Source of the DNA: CAZVEV01 sp964625865
Lineage (GTDB): Bacteria; Planctomycetota; Phycisphaerae; SM23-33
Direction of reading: 5' to 3'
NCBI GenBank assembly: GCA_964625865.1
Contig: CAZVEV010000027.1
Coordinates: forward strand, 1 to 36,338
DNA: 36,338 nt
The notes under the pieces were generated by a model. It saw only the letters and a program-made list of their open reading frames with translations, was not told where the DNA came from and did not search any database. Below, piece by piece: positions 28,418-36,338 of this stretch. The number at the start of each line of letters is the position of its first letter. Position 1 is the stretch's first letter. The translations under genes were made by a program, and so were the position numbers.

Positions 28418-29734
28418 TTATCCCTGGTCGGCGTCCACGAGCATGAATTTGATCTCGGCTTCGGCGGCGATCTCGTCGCCCACGCGGGCGCGGCAGCGGC
28501 AGTGTCCGGTGCGGCTCCTGACGCGGATCGTCTCGGCTTCCAGGATCAGTTGGTCGCCCGGCCTGACCGGGCGGCGCATCTTGACGCCGTCCATGCTCAG
28601 CAGGACCGCGACCTTCCCGGTGTGTTCGAGCCGGCCGCTCAGCAGCAGCCCCGCGAGTTGAGCCATCGCTTCGAGGGTCAGTACGCCGGGCATGATAGGC
28701 TGGCCGGGGTAATGACCCTGGAAGAACGGTTCGTTGATGGTGACATTCTTGATCCCCACGGCCCGCCGCTCGCCATCAAGCTCGATTACGCGGTCGATCA
28801 TGAGGAACGGATAGCGGTGCGGCAGGAGGCGGAGGATCTTGTGGATGTCCATCGGCGGGCCCGAGGCCCCCATTGCCTCGGCCCGCTCGGCTGCGTCGAT
28901 GGCCTCCTGGAGCCGCCGGGCCAGGGCGTGGTTTAGGTCATGTCCACTGCGGCTGGCGACGATTCGCCCGGCCAGGGGTCGCCCCGCCAGCGTCAGATCG
29001 CCGATCAGGTCGGCAAGCTTGTGACGAACCGGCTCGTCGGGGAAGCGCAGTGCGTTGTCGATGGGCCCGTTGGCGCCGATGACGGGGATGTCCTTGTACG
29101 TCAGGTGCTTCCCGATGCCCTGGGCCTGGAGGGCGTCGGCTTCGGCCTTCAGCAGGAACGTCCGGGCCGGCGCGATCTCGGCGGCGTAGTCACCGCGTCC
29201 CAGGGTGAACGAGAAATACTGCTTCCCGACCGCCGGGGTATCGCGGTAGTCCAGTTCGTAGAGGATTTCGAGGCTCTCGTCATCGCCGGGCAAGGCGGCC
29301 AGCGAACCGTGGGCGTCGCTGACGACGATGGGATCGGCAATCGCGAAGGTCCGCCGGGCCGCGTCCTGCTCGACGATGCCCGCACCGGCGAGGGCTTCGA
29401 CAAACGGCAGGGGCGAGCCGTCGGTCGAGGGCGTCTCGTCGGCGTCGAGTTCCATGGTGAGGTTGTCGATTCCCAACCCCGCGACGGCCGACAGGACGTG
29501 CTCGACCGTATCGACAACAGCCTGCCCGGCCTGCAGAGCCGTCCGCCGCGGGCGGTCGGCAAGGTTGGCCACGTCGCAGGCTATCCGGATCGAGTCGTCC
29601 TGCCCGTTGTTGCGGACGAAGACCAGGCCGCGGTCGGCCTCGGCAGGCAGGAACCGCAGGCGACTGGGCTGACCGCTGAACAGGCCCGGGGCCTCAACCG
29701 TCGCGGGCTTACGGATTGTCTTCTGATGACTCAA
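28418..29734 (-). CDS. lpxC-fabZ: Bifunctional LpxC-FabZ fusion
   Basis: This 438-residue fusion joins UDP-3-O-acyl-GlcNAc deacetylase (about 1-285) to 3-hydroxyacyl-ACP dehydratase (about 296-438). LpxC has the zinc ligands H79 (VEHVLSA), H238 and D242 (RHKLADLIGD), and H265 (SGHDLNH), at the same numbers as the E. coli enzyme. FabZ has LPHRYPFLMIDRV, the catalytic H341 (FFQGHYPG) and E355 (LTLEAMAQ). The fusion is known from Bacteroidetes and planctomycetes and links the committed step of lipid A synthesis to supply of acyl chains. The start is TTG at 29734, inside the 3' end of lpxD (26-nt overlap); no better start fits the conserved N-terminus. Confidence 0.95.
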   Translation of the reverse strand: MSHQKTIRKPATVEAPGLFSGQPSRLRFLPAEADRGLVFVRNNGQDDSIRIACDVANLADRPRRTALQAGQAVVDTVEHVLSAVAGLGIDNLTMELDADETPSTDGSPLPFVEALAGAGIVEQDAARRTFAIADPIVVSDAHGSLAALPGDDESLEILYELDYRDTPAVGKQYFSFTLGRGDYAAEIAPARTFLLKAEADALQAQGIGKHLTYKDIPVIGANGPIDNALRFPDEPVRHKLADLIGDLTLAGRPLAGRIVASRSGHDLNHALARRLQEAIDAAERAEAMGASGPPMDIHKILRLLPHRYPFLMIDRVIELDGERRAVGIKNVTINEPFFQGHYPGQPIMPGVLTLEAMAQLAGLLLSGRLEHTGKVAVLLSMDGVKMRRPVRPGDQLILEAETIRVRSRTGHCRCRARVGDEIAAEAEIKFMLVDADQG

Positions 29735-30755
29735 GGGCCTTTAACCTCGCCTCCAGCGACCTGACACGCTTGAGCAGTTCGGGCAGCTTGGCTTGGGCCA
29801 TGATGACCCGGTAGGCGTCCCTCCGGGGCATCGCGGGCACTCCGGCGACGACCTGGCCGGCGGGCACGTCGCCCGCTATCGCGGAGAACGCCGCACACTG
29901 CACGTCGTCGCCAACGCTGATATTGTCTCGCAGCCCCGCCCCGCCGCCAATGACCACGCCGTTGCCCAGTCGCACCGAACCGGCGACGCCGACCTGACCG
30001 GCCATCAGACAGTTCTGACCCACCTGCACCGCGTGAGCAATCAGGACCAGGTTGTCTATCTTGGTCCCGGCGCCGATCCGGGTCGGTTCGAGTTTGCCGC
30101 GATCCACGCACGCACAAGCGCCGATCTCCACGTCGTCCTCGATGATCACCGAACCGGCGTGCGGAACCCTGTAGTGGATCCCGTTGACGTGATAGTAGCC
30201 GAACCCCTCGAAGCCGATGACGCTGTTGGGGCCGATCCGTACACGGCTGCCCACCTCACATCCGTGGCGGATAACGGCGCCGTCGAAGAGCACCGTATCG
30301 GCGCCGATGACGACGTCGGCCCCCACCGAGACGTTGGGGCACAGCACGCTGCGGGCGCCTACGACCGCTCGCGGGGCTATCACCACGCCGGGGCCGACCG
30401 CCACGTCGGCGCCGAGTTCGGCGTCGTCAGCCACGCAGGCCAACGGGTGGATGCCCGGGGAGGGCATGTCCTCGGCACTGGCAACGTGGCCCAGCAGGGT
30501 CGCGACGGCCATGTCGACGTCGGCGGTGCGAATAAGCGGGATCTCGGCCGCCGGTGTGTCGGCGGTAACGATGGCCGCTCCGGCCTGGCTTCTGCCCAGA
30601 GCCAAGGCCCGGCGGGCATCGACGGCGAAGGTCACGTCATCGGGGCCGGCGGCATCTATCGACGCAATGCCGGTGACGACGACCTGGCCGTCCCCTTCGA
30701 CCTTGCCGACGACGATGTCGGCAATGGCCTGAACTGTCATGTGCATGGTATTCAT
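29709..30755 (-). CDS. lpxD: UDP-3-O-acylglucosamine N-acyltransferase LpxD
   Basis: The 348-residue enzyme adds the second acyl chain in lipid A synthesis. It has the N-terminal uridine-binding domain, a long left-handed beta-helix of hexapeptide repeats, and the catalytic His in IDNLVLIAHAVQVG (H241; H239 in E. coli), followed by GGAGLRDNISVGD and a C-terminal helix (PELLKRVRSLEARLKALE). The ATG at 30755 is used here; two more Met codons follow at positions 4 and 6. It is third in the leftward operon after bamA and ompH and overlaps lpxC-fabZ. Confidence 0.95.
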   Translation of the reverse strand: MNTMHMTVQAIADIVVGKVEGDGQVVVTGIASIDAAGPDDVTFAVDARRALALGRSQAGAAIVTADTPAAEIPLIRTADVDMAVATLLGHVASAEDMPSPGIHPLACVADDAELGADVAVGPGVVIAPRAVVGARSVLCPNVSVGADVVIGADTVLFDGAVIRHGCEVGSRVRIGPNSVIGFEGFGYYHVNGIHYRVPHAGSVIIEDDVEIGACACVDRGKLEPTRIGAGTKIDNLVLIAHAVQVGQNCLMAGQVGVAGSVRLGNGVVIGGGAGLRDNISVGDDVQCAAFSAIAGDVPAGQVVAGVPAMPRRDAYRVIMAQAKLPELLKRVRSLEARLKALESSEDNP

Positions 30756-30803
30756 CAGGTCAACCTGTAATCATACCGCCCGAGTCCCCCGCGGGCAATG
30801 AAC

Positions 30804-30894
30804 AGGTCGAAGGTCGAAGGTCCAAGGTCGAAAGTCCGAGGTCTCGCACAGTGAGTCGTGGACGTTCGACTTTCGACCTTTGACCTTCGACCTT
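30804..30894. repeat. Inverted 7-bp repeat array between ompH and lpxD
   Basis: Units of AGGTCGA and close variants repeat with a 7-bp period at 30804-30843 and, as the reverse complement, at 30863-30894. The arms match over about 30 bp with few mismatches and could form a long stem with a loop of about 20 nt. It lies inside the operon, where it could weaken read-through or stabilise one side of the message. Confidence 0.75.
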
Positions 30895-30899
30895 CCTGC

Positions 30900-31517
30900 C
30901 TACTTGCCTTCCTTCTTGAATCGGTCATTGACCATCTTCAATACCGCGTCGGTCAGGTCCATTGACTTGGCTGCATAGAGGACCTGCGGGCTGCGGACGC
31001 GGTCGAGCATGTCGCGAAGCGACGCATCGGGCGCCGAGGCCAGGGGCTGGTGCAGCACGATCTCCATGCCGCGCATCTTGGCCTCGACCTCGATTGCGGC
31101 GACGATCTCGTTGTGCAGTTGGCGGGTCAGCACGTAGCGATCACGCTTGATTCCCGCGTTCTGCACCTCTTCCCAGACCTTCAGTTCGATCATCATCTTG
31201 CGGATCTTGGCCAGTTGCGTCTCGTAGTCCTTCGTCCCGGGCTTGACCTCGTCGGCCAGCGCCTGGCGGGCCGCCTCGATCCGCTTGGCTTTGGTCTCGC
31301 GCTGCGTCTCGAACTCGGTGTGGCGGGCCTCGAACTGGTCGTTCAGGGAGGCCGCCCGGAGGGACTTGTTGAAGATCGTCACCACGTCGCAGACGCCCAC
31401 GCGAGTGGGCTGGGCAATGCCGGCGCCGAGCTTGTTCTGGGCCTCGAGGCGGTCGATGATCAGCAGCCCGCAGACGGTGACCGTCACGGCCAACAGGAGT
31501 AGTGATGTCTTCTTCAT
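30900..31517 (-). CDS. OmpH/Skp-family periplasmic chaperone
   Basis: This 205-residue protein has a signal peptide or N-terminal membrane anchor (MKKTSLLLLAVTVTVCGLLI), then RVGVCDVVTIFNKSL, the typical Skp/OmpH opening beta strand, and a long charged coiled coil (FETQRETKAKRIEAARQAL and on to about 130) that makes the chaperone's tentacles. It ends in a mixed region with VLYAAKSMDLTDAVLKMVN, the usual OmpH tail. It holds unfolded outer-membrane proteins for BamA, the gene just before it in the operon. The ATG at 31517 follows AAAGGAT; the frame is open upstream to 31592 but without a better start. Confidence 0.9.
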   Translation of the reverse strand: MKKTSLLLLAVTVTVCGLLIIDRLEAQNKLGAGIAQPTRVGVCDVVTIFNKSLRAASLNDQFEARHTEFETQRETKAKRIEAARQALADEVKPGTKDYETQLAKIRKMMIELKVWEEVQNAGIKRDRYVLTRQLHNEIVAAIEVEAKMRGMEIVLHQPLASAPDASLRDMLDRVRSPQVLYAAKSMDLTDAVLKMVNDRFKKEGK

Positions 31518-31598
31518 CTTGCGATCCTTTCGTGTCTCTCTTGGTGCCCCACAGCATCGGGGCGTTGTGTCAGGCCGGGTCGGGCGGCACAACGGCGG

Positions 31599-34043
31599 TC
31601 AGTACATCCAACCCAGTGTAAAACTCACAAGTCGCGTGTCGTCCTGGCGATGCTTGACCAGGGGGAATCCGAAATCCAGGCTCACGGGCACCGGTCCGAG
31701 GGCGGGCACCTGCCAGCGGATGCCAAACCCCGTCGACACGCGCCACGTGCCGAACTCGATGTCCTGGTCGACCGCTCCGCTGTCGAGAAACACCACGCCT
31801 CGCAGTTGCTCGCCCGCAAGCGGGTAGGTGTACTCGGCCCCCAGGTAGGCCAGGAAATCCCCGCCGATCGGCTCGTCGGTCATTCCGCTTCGCGGGCTGA
31901 TGCCGCGATACCTGAACCCTCGAATGCCCCCCACGCCCCCGCCGTAGTACCGCTCGAACGTCGGGGCGTAGCCGATGATCTGCCCGACGGCCGCCTTGCC
32001 CGAGAGGATGTGCTTGCGGTCAAGACTGTCCACGTGCAGGGTCTGGTAGATGCGGTATTCAGCCGAGACGTTCTCGAACGTGAAGTCGCCGAGGATCTGC
32101 TCGAAGCGGATGGTCAGCACGTCGCCGGTGCTCGGCTTCCACCGGCTGTCGGCGCGGTTGCGGGTCAGGGAGGCCTTGAGGCCCTGGAGGAACGTGTAGC
32201 CCTCGAGGTTGACGATCTGCGCCGGCGCATCGTTCTCGATATTGACGATCTCGACGTTCTCGGTGCGGGAGGCCAGTTCGGCGTACCAGCCGTTCTTGAA
32301 CCGATGGCCCACGCTGACGCCGAACCCCGCGCGGTTCTCGTCGTACGTCTCGCGAATGCCCGAAGCCAGGAACGCCCGCAGGTTCAGCGTGTAGGGCCTG
32401 TCGTTGATCGCCGGCTCGAACCAGTTGACGTTGAATCGCGAGATGGTTGTCCCCGGCTCGCCGGAGATCTGGAAGGTCTGCCCCGCGCCCTTCCAGGCAT
32501 GCCCGCGAATCACGTCGCGCCATTCGTCGGGCCAGGCGCGGATATCGAAGTTCCGCTGCGCAAAGGAAATCGTGCCCGCCACCCCCGTATTCGTGCTCAC
32601 GCCTACCCCCACGATGAAGTTCGCCGTCTTGCCCTCGACGGCCTCGACCACCGCGTCGCGAATGCCGAACTCGCGGGCGATCGGATCGATCGGCGCGATC
32701 GGCTTGATCGTCGCCTGCCCGAACACGCGCGTGTCCAGGAGACGGTTCTCGGACTCCTTCGCCGCGGACATCGAGAACAACTGGCCCGGAAACAGGGTCA
32801 TCTCGCGAAGGGCGATTCGCCGCTGCGTGACGCTCCGGCTGAACTCGTAGGCCGCCGCCGGACGCACGTCGACGCGTCCGAGACGGCTCTGGCCGCCCTC
32901 GCGAATCGTGTACACGATATTCACCAGCGCCACCGGATACGCGTCGTCGATCTGCTGGGCCCAGGCGGGCAGTTCAGCGGCGGGAGGCAGGTACTGCTTG
33001 ACGTGGCGGACGGCTACGTCGACGTAGCCCAACTGGCCGTACGTGGTGGTGAGCCTCTCCACGTCGATCTTGATCGCCTCGCTCTTGACGATGTCGCCCG
33101 GTTCCAGGACGAGCCTGCGGGCCAACTCCGCGTCGCTGAAGACCGCATTGCCGCGGAAGATCACCTTGTTGACATAGAACCGCGCGTTCTCGCGAACCAC
33201 GTACGTCAGCGCCACGTCGGACTTGTCGGCGGAGAACTCGAGCGTCCTGCTGACCGCCGCGTCGAGGAAGCCCTCGTCGACGTACCGTTTCCGGATCGCG
33301 TTGACGTCATGCTCGACGTCGTCGTCCTTCAACTCGCCGGCCGGAAGGAGCCACCACCACGGACTGTCCGACGAGCGGAGCGTGGTCAGTTCCATCCACT
33401 TGCGCTGGTAGGCGTTGAAATACGTCATGCCCTCGAAGCGGAGCGAGAAGATGTTGACGTCGGGCCCCTCGATGATGCTGTAGATCACCTGCTGGCGCTT
33501 GGCCAGGGCGTCGGCGTCGTAGGAGACCTCGGCGAAGTAGTACCCCGCATTGCGGTACTTCAGCCTGATCGCCCGCCGCCCGGCCTCGACGGCAAAGACG
33601 TCCAAGGGGCCGCCCGGCGTAACGGTGACCTCCTTGAGCAGTTCCTTGGCGGAGAAGGCCCTGTTGTGGACGAACGTGACCGAGGCGACCAGATCCCGCT
33701 CCACGAGCACGCACGTGACCACCACCCCCGCCGGCGTTGTGCGGCCGTATATCACGACGCTCTCGAACCGCCCCGTGCGGAGGAGGCGCTGACGATCGCG
33801 GGCGACGATCTTCGGGTCGTAGATGCGTCCGACCTGCGTGCGGAGGTGGGCCATCACCGCGGCGCGGCTGGTTCGCGTATTGCCCTGCACCCGCACGTCG
33901 CTGACGCGCCCCGACGGATCGTCCGCACCCGCAACCGGAGCGCAGAGAGCCGCCACGATCATCAGTCCAAGCCCAAAACGTCCTTCTGCAGGCCTTGTCA
34001 CACTCACTCCCAACACACGCCGCCCCACGCCGCGGGCCATCAT
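31599..34043 (-). CDS. bamA: Outer membrane protein assembly factor BamA
   Basis: The 814-residue protein is the Omp85-family insertase of outer-membrane proteins. It has an N-terminal export signal (LMIVAALCAPVAGA), a series of POTRA domains to about residue 430 (VSDVRVQGNTRTSRAAVM, VNKVIFRGNAVFSDAELARRL and others) and a C-terminal 16-strand barrel with the signature GGIRGFRYRGISP and the terminal strand ending in an aromatic (FTLGWMY). ATG codons occur at 34043 and 34040. An in-frame GTG at 34001 with GGGAG 5 nt upstream is an alternative that would trim a non-signal-like N-terminus. The promoter at 34079-34107 serves the whole operon. Confidence 0.95.
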   Translation of the reverse strand: MMARGVGRRVLGVSVTRPAEGRFGLGLMIVAALCAPVAGADDPSGRVSDVRVQGNTRTSRAAVMAHLRTQVGRIYDPKIVARDRQRLLRTGRFESVVIYGRTTPAGVVVTCVLVERDLVASVTFVHNRAFSAKELLKEVTVTPGGPLDVFAVEAGRRAIRLKYRNAGYYFAEVSYDADALAKRQQVIYSIIEGPDVNIFSLRFEGMTYFNAYQRKWMELTTLRSSDSPWWWLLPAGELKDDDVEHDVNAIRKRYVDEGFLDAAVSRTLEFSADKSDVALTYVVRENARFYVNKVIFRGNAVFSDAELARRLVLEPGDIVKSEAIKIDVERLTTTYGQLGYVDVAVRHVKQYLPPAAELPAWAQQIDDAYPVALVNIVYTIREGGQSRLGRVDVRPAAAYEFSRSVTQRRIALREMTLFPGQLFSMSAAKESENRLLDTRVFGQATIKPIAPIDPIAREFGIRDAVVEAVEGKTANFIVGVGVSTNTGVAGTISFAQRNFDIRAWPDEWRDVIRGHAWKGAGQTFQISGEPGTTISRFNVNWFEPAINDRPYTLNLRAFLASGIRETYDENRAGFGVSVGHRFKNGWYAELASRTENVEIVNIENDAPAQIVNLEGYTFLQGLKASLTRNRADSRWKPSTGDVLTIRFEQILGDFTFENVSAEYRIYQTLHVDSLDRKHILSGKAAVGQIIGYAPTFERYYGGGVGGIRGFRYRGISPRSGMTDEPIGGDFLAYLGAEYTYPLAGEQLRGVVFLDSGAVDQDIEFGTWRVSTGFGIRWQVPALGPVPVSLDFGFPLVKHRQDDTRLVSFTLGWMY

Positions 34044-34078
34044 TCAGCGCCGCGCCGTTGGGGCAAGTCCGTCGCGGG

Positions 34079-34107
34079 ACGATAATCGCACGTGCCCCCA
34101 AAGTCAA
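34079..34107 (-). promoter_or_regulatory. Promoter for the bamA-lpx operon
   Basis: On the minus strand TTGACT (34102-34107) and TATCGT (34079-34084) are 17 bp apart. The start would be near 34072, about 29 nt before the bamA ATG. Confidence 0.5.
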
Positions 34108-34735
34108 CGCTCTTGTCGCCCCACCGCTGACTCGATCACGGCCGGGTCACCGTGGCGCCTGGTCGCAACCGATCGCGCCGAGCCCCGGAAAACGCACAGG
34201 CCGCCCCCTGGCCGCCCGCCGCGCCCGAAAACGCTCCTCCACCCGCCTTGACCCCTGATCGTCGCTTAGGCCGCCTCCTGACGCCTGCCAGAGGGTCCGG
34301 CTGGGCTCGGTCACTCCCGCCGCCACCGAGAACCGCCCACACGCGCTGACTCCCCAATCCACATTCCGCATTTGACGGTTCGCGATGGGTCACCAATCCC
34401 ACAGCCGCGCTGCTGGCCTGCCCGTTTCGGCACCAGATCACCGGTGTGTTCGGGCGCTCAACGAAAGATTTTTCGGGCAGCACTGATCGCCGTAACCGCT
34501 TTGCGTGCAAGCACTTCCCCCCCCATGGACCCAACGGCGCGACGGCGCGTTATTCGTGAGATTTTTCTCTTGCGAAAGTCTGCTGAGTGTGGTAACTTTC
34601 TTATCAGCGCCGGCGATTGTCGTCGGCACGATCCAGAGTCAGGCGAGGTCATCTTCAGGTTTGTCACGTCGGAGTCGCAAGACGAAGACGGATCGAGGGT
34701 CCCGCCTGATACGGTCACGATTACGGAGTCACATT
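34108..34735. other. Long divergent intergenic region
   Basis: These roughly 630 bp separate the bamA operon from the PEP-CTERM gene. The left half is GC-rich and holds the family D repeat; the right half, from about 34440, is less GC-rich and contains GATTTTTC-type tracts at 34466 and 34559. The frame of the PEP-CTERM gene is open back to 34505, but that extension has no signal peptide features. I find no convincing promoter or RNA gene. Confidence 0.45.
34257..34306 (+). repeat. Family D interspersed repeat, copy 2
   Basis: These 50 bp match the minus strand of 1977-2026 (GATCGTCGCT, AGGCCGCCTCCT and GGCTGGGC blocks shared). Weaker similarity extends left to about 34190 through AGGCCGCCCCC and GCCGCGCC. 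Confidence 0.65.
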
Positions 34736-35530
34736 ATGAAATCTCTCATCACGCGTTGTCCGGCGCTGCTCGCTCTGGCGGCGATTGCACTGACCGCTGC
34801 GACCCGGCAAGCCGGCGCCGCGACGATAACCAGTTTCCAGGAAGGTGTTTCGCCGACCGGCGCCTATACCCACGATGCGACGTACATCCGTTCGGGCACC
34901 CCAGCCGGCAACTTTGACGGCGATACGGACCTCGAACTGATCGTCGGCACCACAGCGCCTGTCAGTAACGACGTTCTGAGGAGCTTGCTGGAGTTTGACG
35001 TCAGCGCGATTCCGGCGACTGACCAGATCGATTCAGCGTCGCTGGTACTGACAACCCACAGCAACGTCGGAATTGACAACGGTGGAGAGACCGGCAACCC
35101 CACGTTCAATGTCTACGAGTACGATTTCGACATCGTCGAGTCGGTCTCGACCTGGGACGACCCAGATGGCAACGGCAACGGCGGGACAGGTGACCTGACG
35201 GACGGCGGAACCCTGGGCACGTTCCTCACTTCGGCCAGCTTCGATGTCACGGCCACCGGCCAACCGATCACGTTCGGCGACTCATCCGCATTCCGCACCG
35301 CCGTGTCGGACGCCCTGGCAGGTGACGGGTTCCTCCGTTTGATTGTGGCCAAGAGCAACGAGGGAACAGTCGGCACCCATGAATTCGCCCGGTTCGCAGC
35401 CGATTCGTTCGGCACGACCGGCAATCGCCCCAAACTGGTGGTGGAGCACGAGATCCCCGAGCCGGCGACGATGAGCCTGTTGGCTCTTGGCGGATTGGCG
35501 CTGGTGCGCCGTAGACGGAATCGCGCATAG
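34736..35530 (+). CDS. PEP-CTERM protein with DNRLRE-like domain
   Basis: This 264-residue secreted protein has a signal peptide (1 to about 28, ending AGA), a beta-sandwich region resembling DNRLRE domains (LLEFDVSAIPATDQIDSASL, then VSDALAGDGFLRLIV and RPKLVVEHE), and a C-terminal PEP-CTERM sorting signal: PEPAT at 241-245, a hydrophobic stretch, and RRRRNR. PEP-CTERM proteins are processed by an exosortase and are linked to extracellular polysaccharide. The ATG at 34736 has GGAG 8 nt upstream. Several Asp-rich loops (NFDGDTDLE, DDPDGNGNGG) suggest calcium binding. The next gene begins 11 bp later, so the two are probably co-transcribed. Confidence 0.88.
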   Translation: MKSLITRCPALLALAAIALTAATRQAGAATITSFQEGVSPTGAYTHDATYIRSGTPAGNFDGDTDLELIVGTTAPVSNDVLRSLLEFDVSAIPATDQIDSASLVLTTHSNVGIDNGGETGNPTFNVYEYDFDIVESVSTWDDPDGNGNGGTGDLTDGGTLGTFLTSASFDVTATGQPITFGDSSAFRTAVSDALAGDGFLRLIVAKSNEGTVGTHEFARFAADSFGTTGNRPKLVVEHEIPEPATMSLLALGGLALVRRRRNRA

Positions 35531-35541
35531 CCGCGATCGCG

Positions 35542-36338
<797 letters not shown>

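Noticed and set aside
31650..34085. 811-codon open frame on the plus strand opposite bamA
   Set aside because: Antisense shadow of bamA with biased composition and no domain.
34505..34735. N-terminal extension of the PEP-CTERM protein
   Set aside because: The ATG at 34736 has a good ribosome site and starts a proper signal peptide; the extension would bury it.

Overview
The window looks like a piece of a high-GC, Gram-negative-type (diderm) bacterium, most likely a planctomycete related to Phycisphaerae. The case rests on family knowledge rather than a marker gene. It includes a fused LpxC-FabZ enzyme in a bamA-ompH-lpxD-lpxA cluster, a pseudopilin with the H-X9-DG motif, a PEP-CTERM-anchored protein, a planctomycete-style REP-associated transposase, and many interspersed palindromic repeats. 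A run of 10 N at 11593-11602 shows that this is a scaffold from a draft or metagenome assembly. No rRNA, tRNA, CRISPR array or phage module was recognised.

Layout. 1-6.9 kb: an acidic-repeat hypothetical protein, then a signalling group read leftwards: PAS plus degenerate GGDEF, a periplasmic-sensor histidine kinase with a CX4CH haem-like motif, a membrane zinc-ribbon protein, a pseudopilin, and a zinc-ribbon/GAF/HD-GYP protein. 6.9-9.6 kb: a sugar-phosphate-isomerase-like TIM barrel, a Gfo/Idh/MocA oxidoreductase and a small Cys-rich DUF6485-like protein. 9.8-12.1 kb: ruvC-ruvA-ruvB read leftwards, with the assembly gap at the 3' end of ruvC. 12.3-15.7 kb: an ornithine-cyclodeaminase-family enzyme, then a 27-codon leader ORF overlapping a large protein that fuses an excisionase/MerR-like helix-turn-helix, a 290-residue acidic Pro-rich linker and a PilB/GspE-type ATPase domain with a ruined P-loop. 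15.9-19.3 kb: an NfnAB/SudAB-type pair (electron transfer between NAD(P)H and ferredoxin) and galE. 19.4-20.4 kb: a RAYT transposase flanked by inverted REP-like repeats. 20.5-25.4 kb: mfd, carrying an in-frame cluster of palindromic repeats, followed by a PpiC-type lipoprotein. 25.6-34.1 kb: an outer-membrane biogenesis operon read leftwards: bamA, ompH, lpxD, lpxC-fabZ, two different lpxA-like genes, and a Gfo/Idh oxidoreductase. 34.7-36.3 kb: a PEP-CTERM protein and the start of a secreted FAD-dependent oxidoreductase.

How the genes fit together. The bamA-to-oxidoreductase operon couples outer-membrane protein assembly (BamA, OmpH) to lipid A precursor synthesis (LpxD, LpxC, FabZ, LpxA). 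The two LpxA paralogues are unlike each other: one has lost every catalytic histidine and the other keeps them. RuvABC and Mfd serve recombination and transcription-coupled repair.

At least five families of short inverted repeats sit between genes, and one sits inside mfd. All four convergent gene junctions in the window carry an inverted-repeat element, next to a resident RAYT that could mobilise some of them. The observations most worth following up are the catalytically split LpxA pair, the DNA-binding pseudo-PilB with its self-similar leader ORF, and the repeat-interrupted but in-frame mfd.
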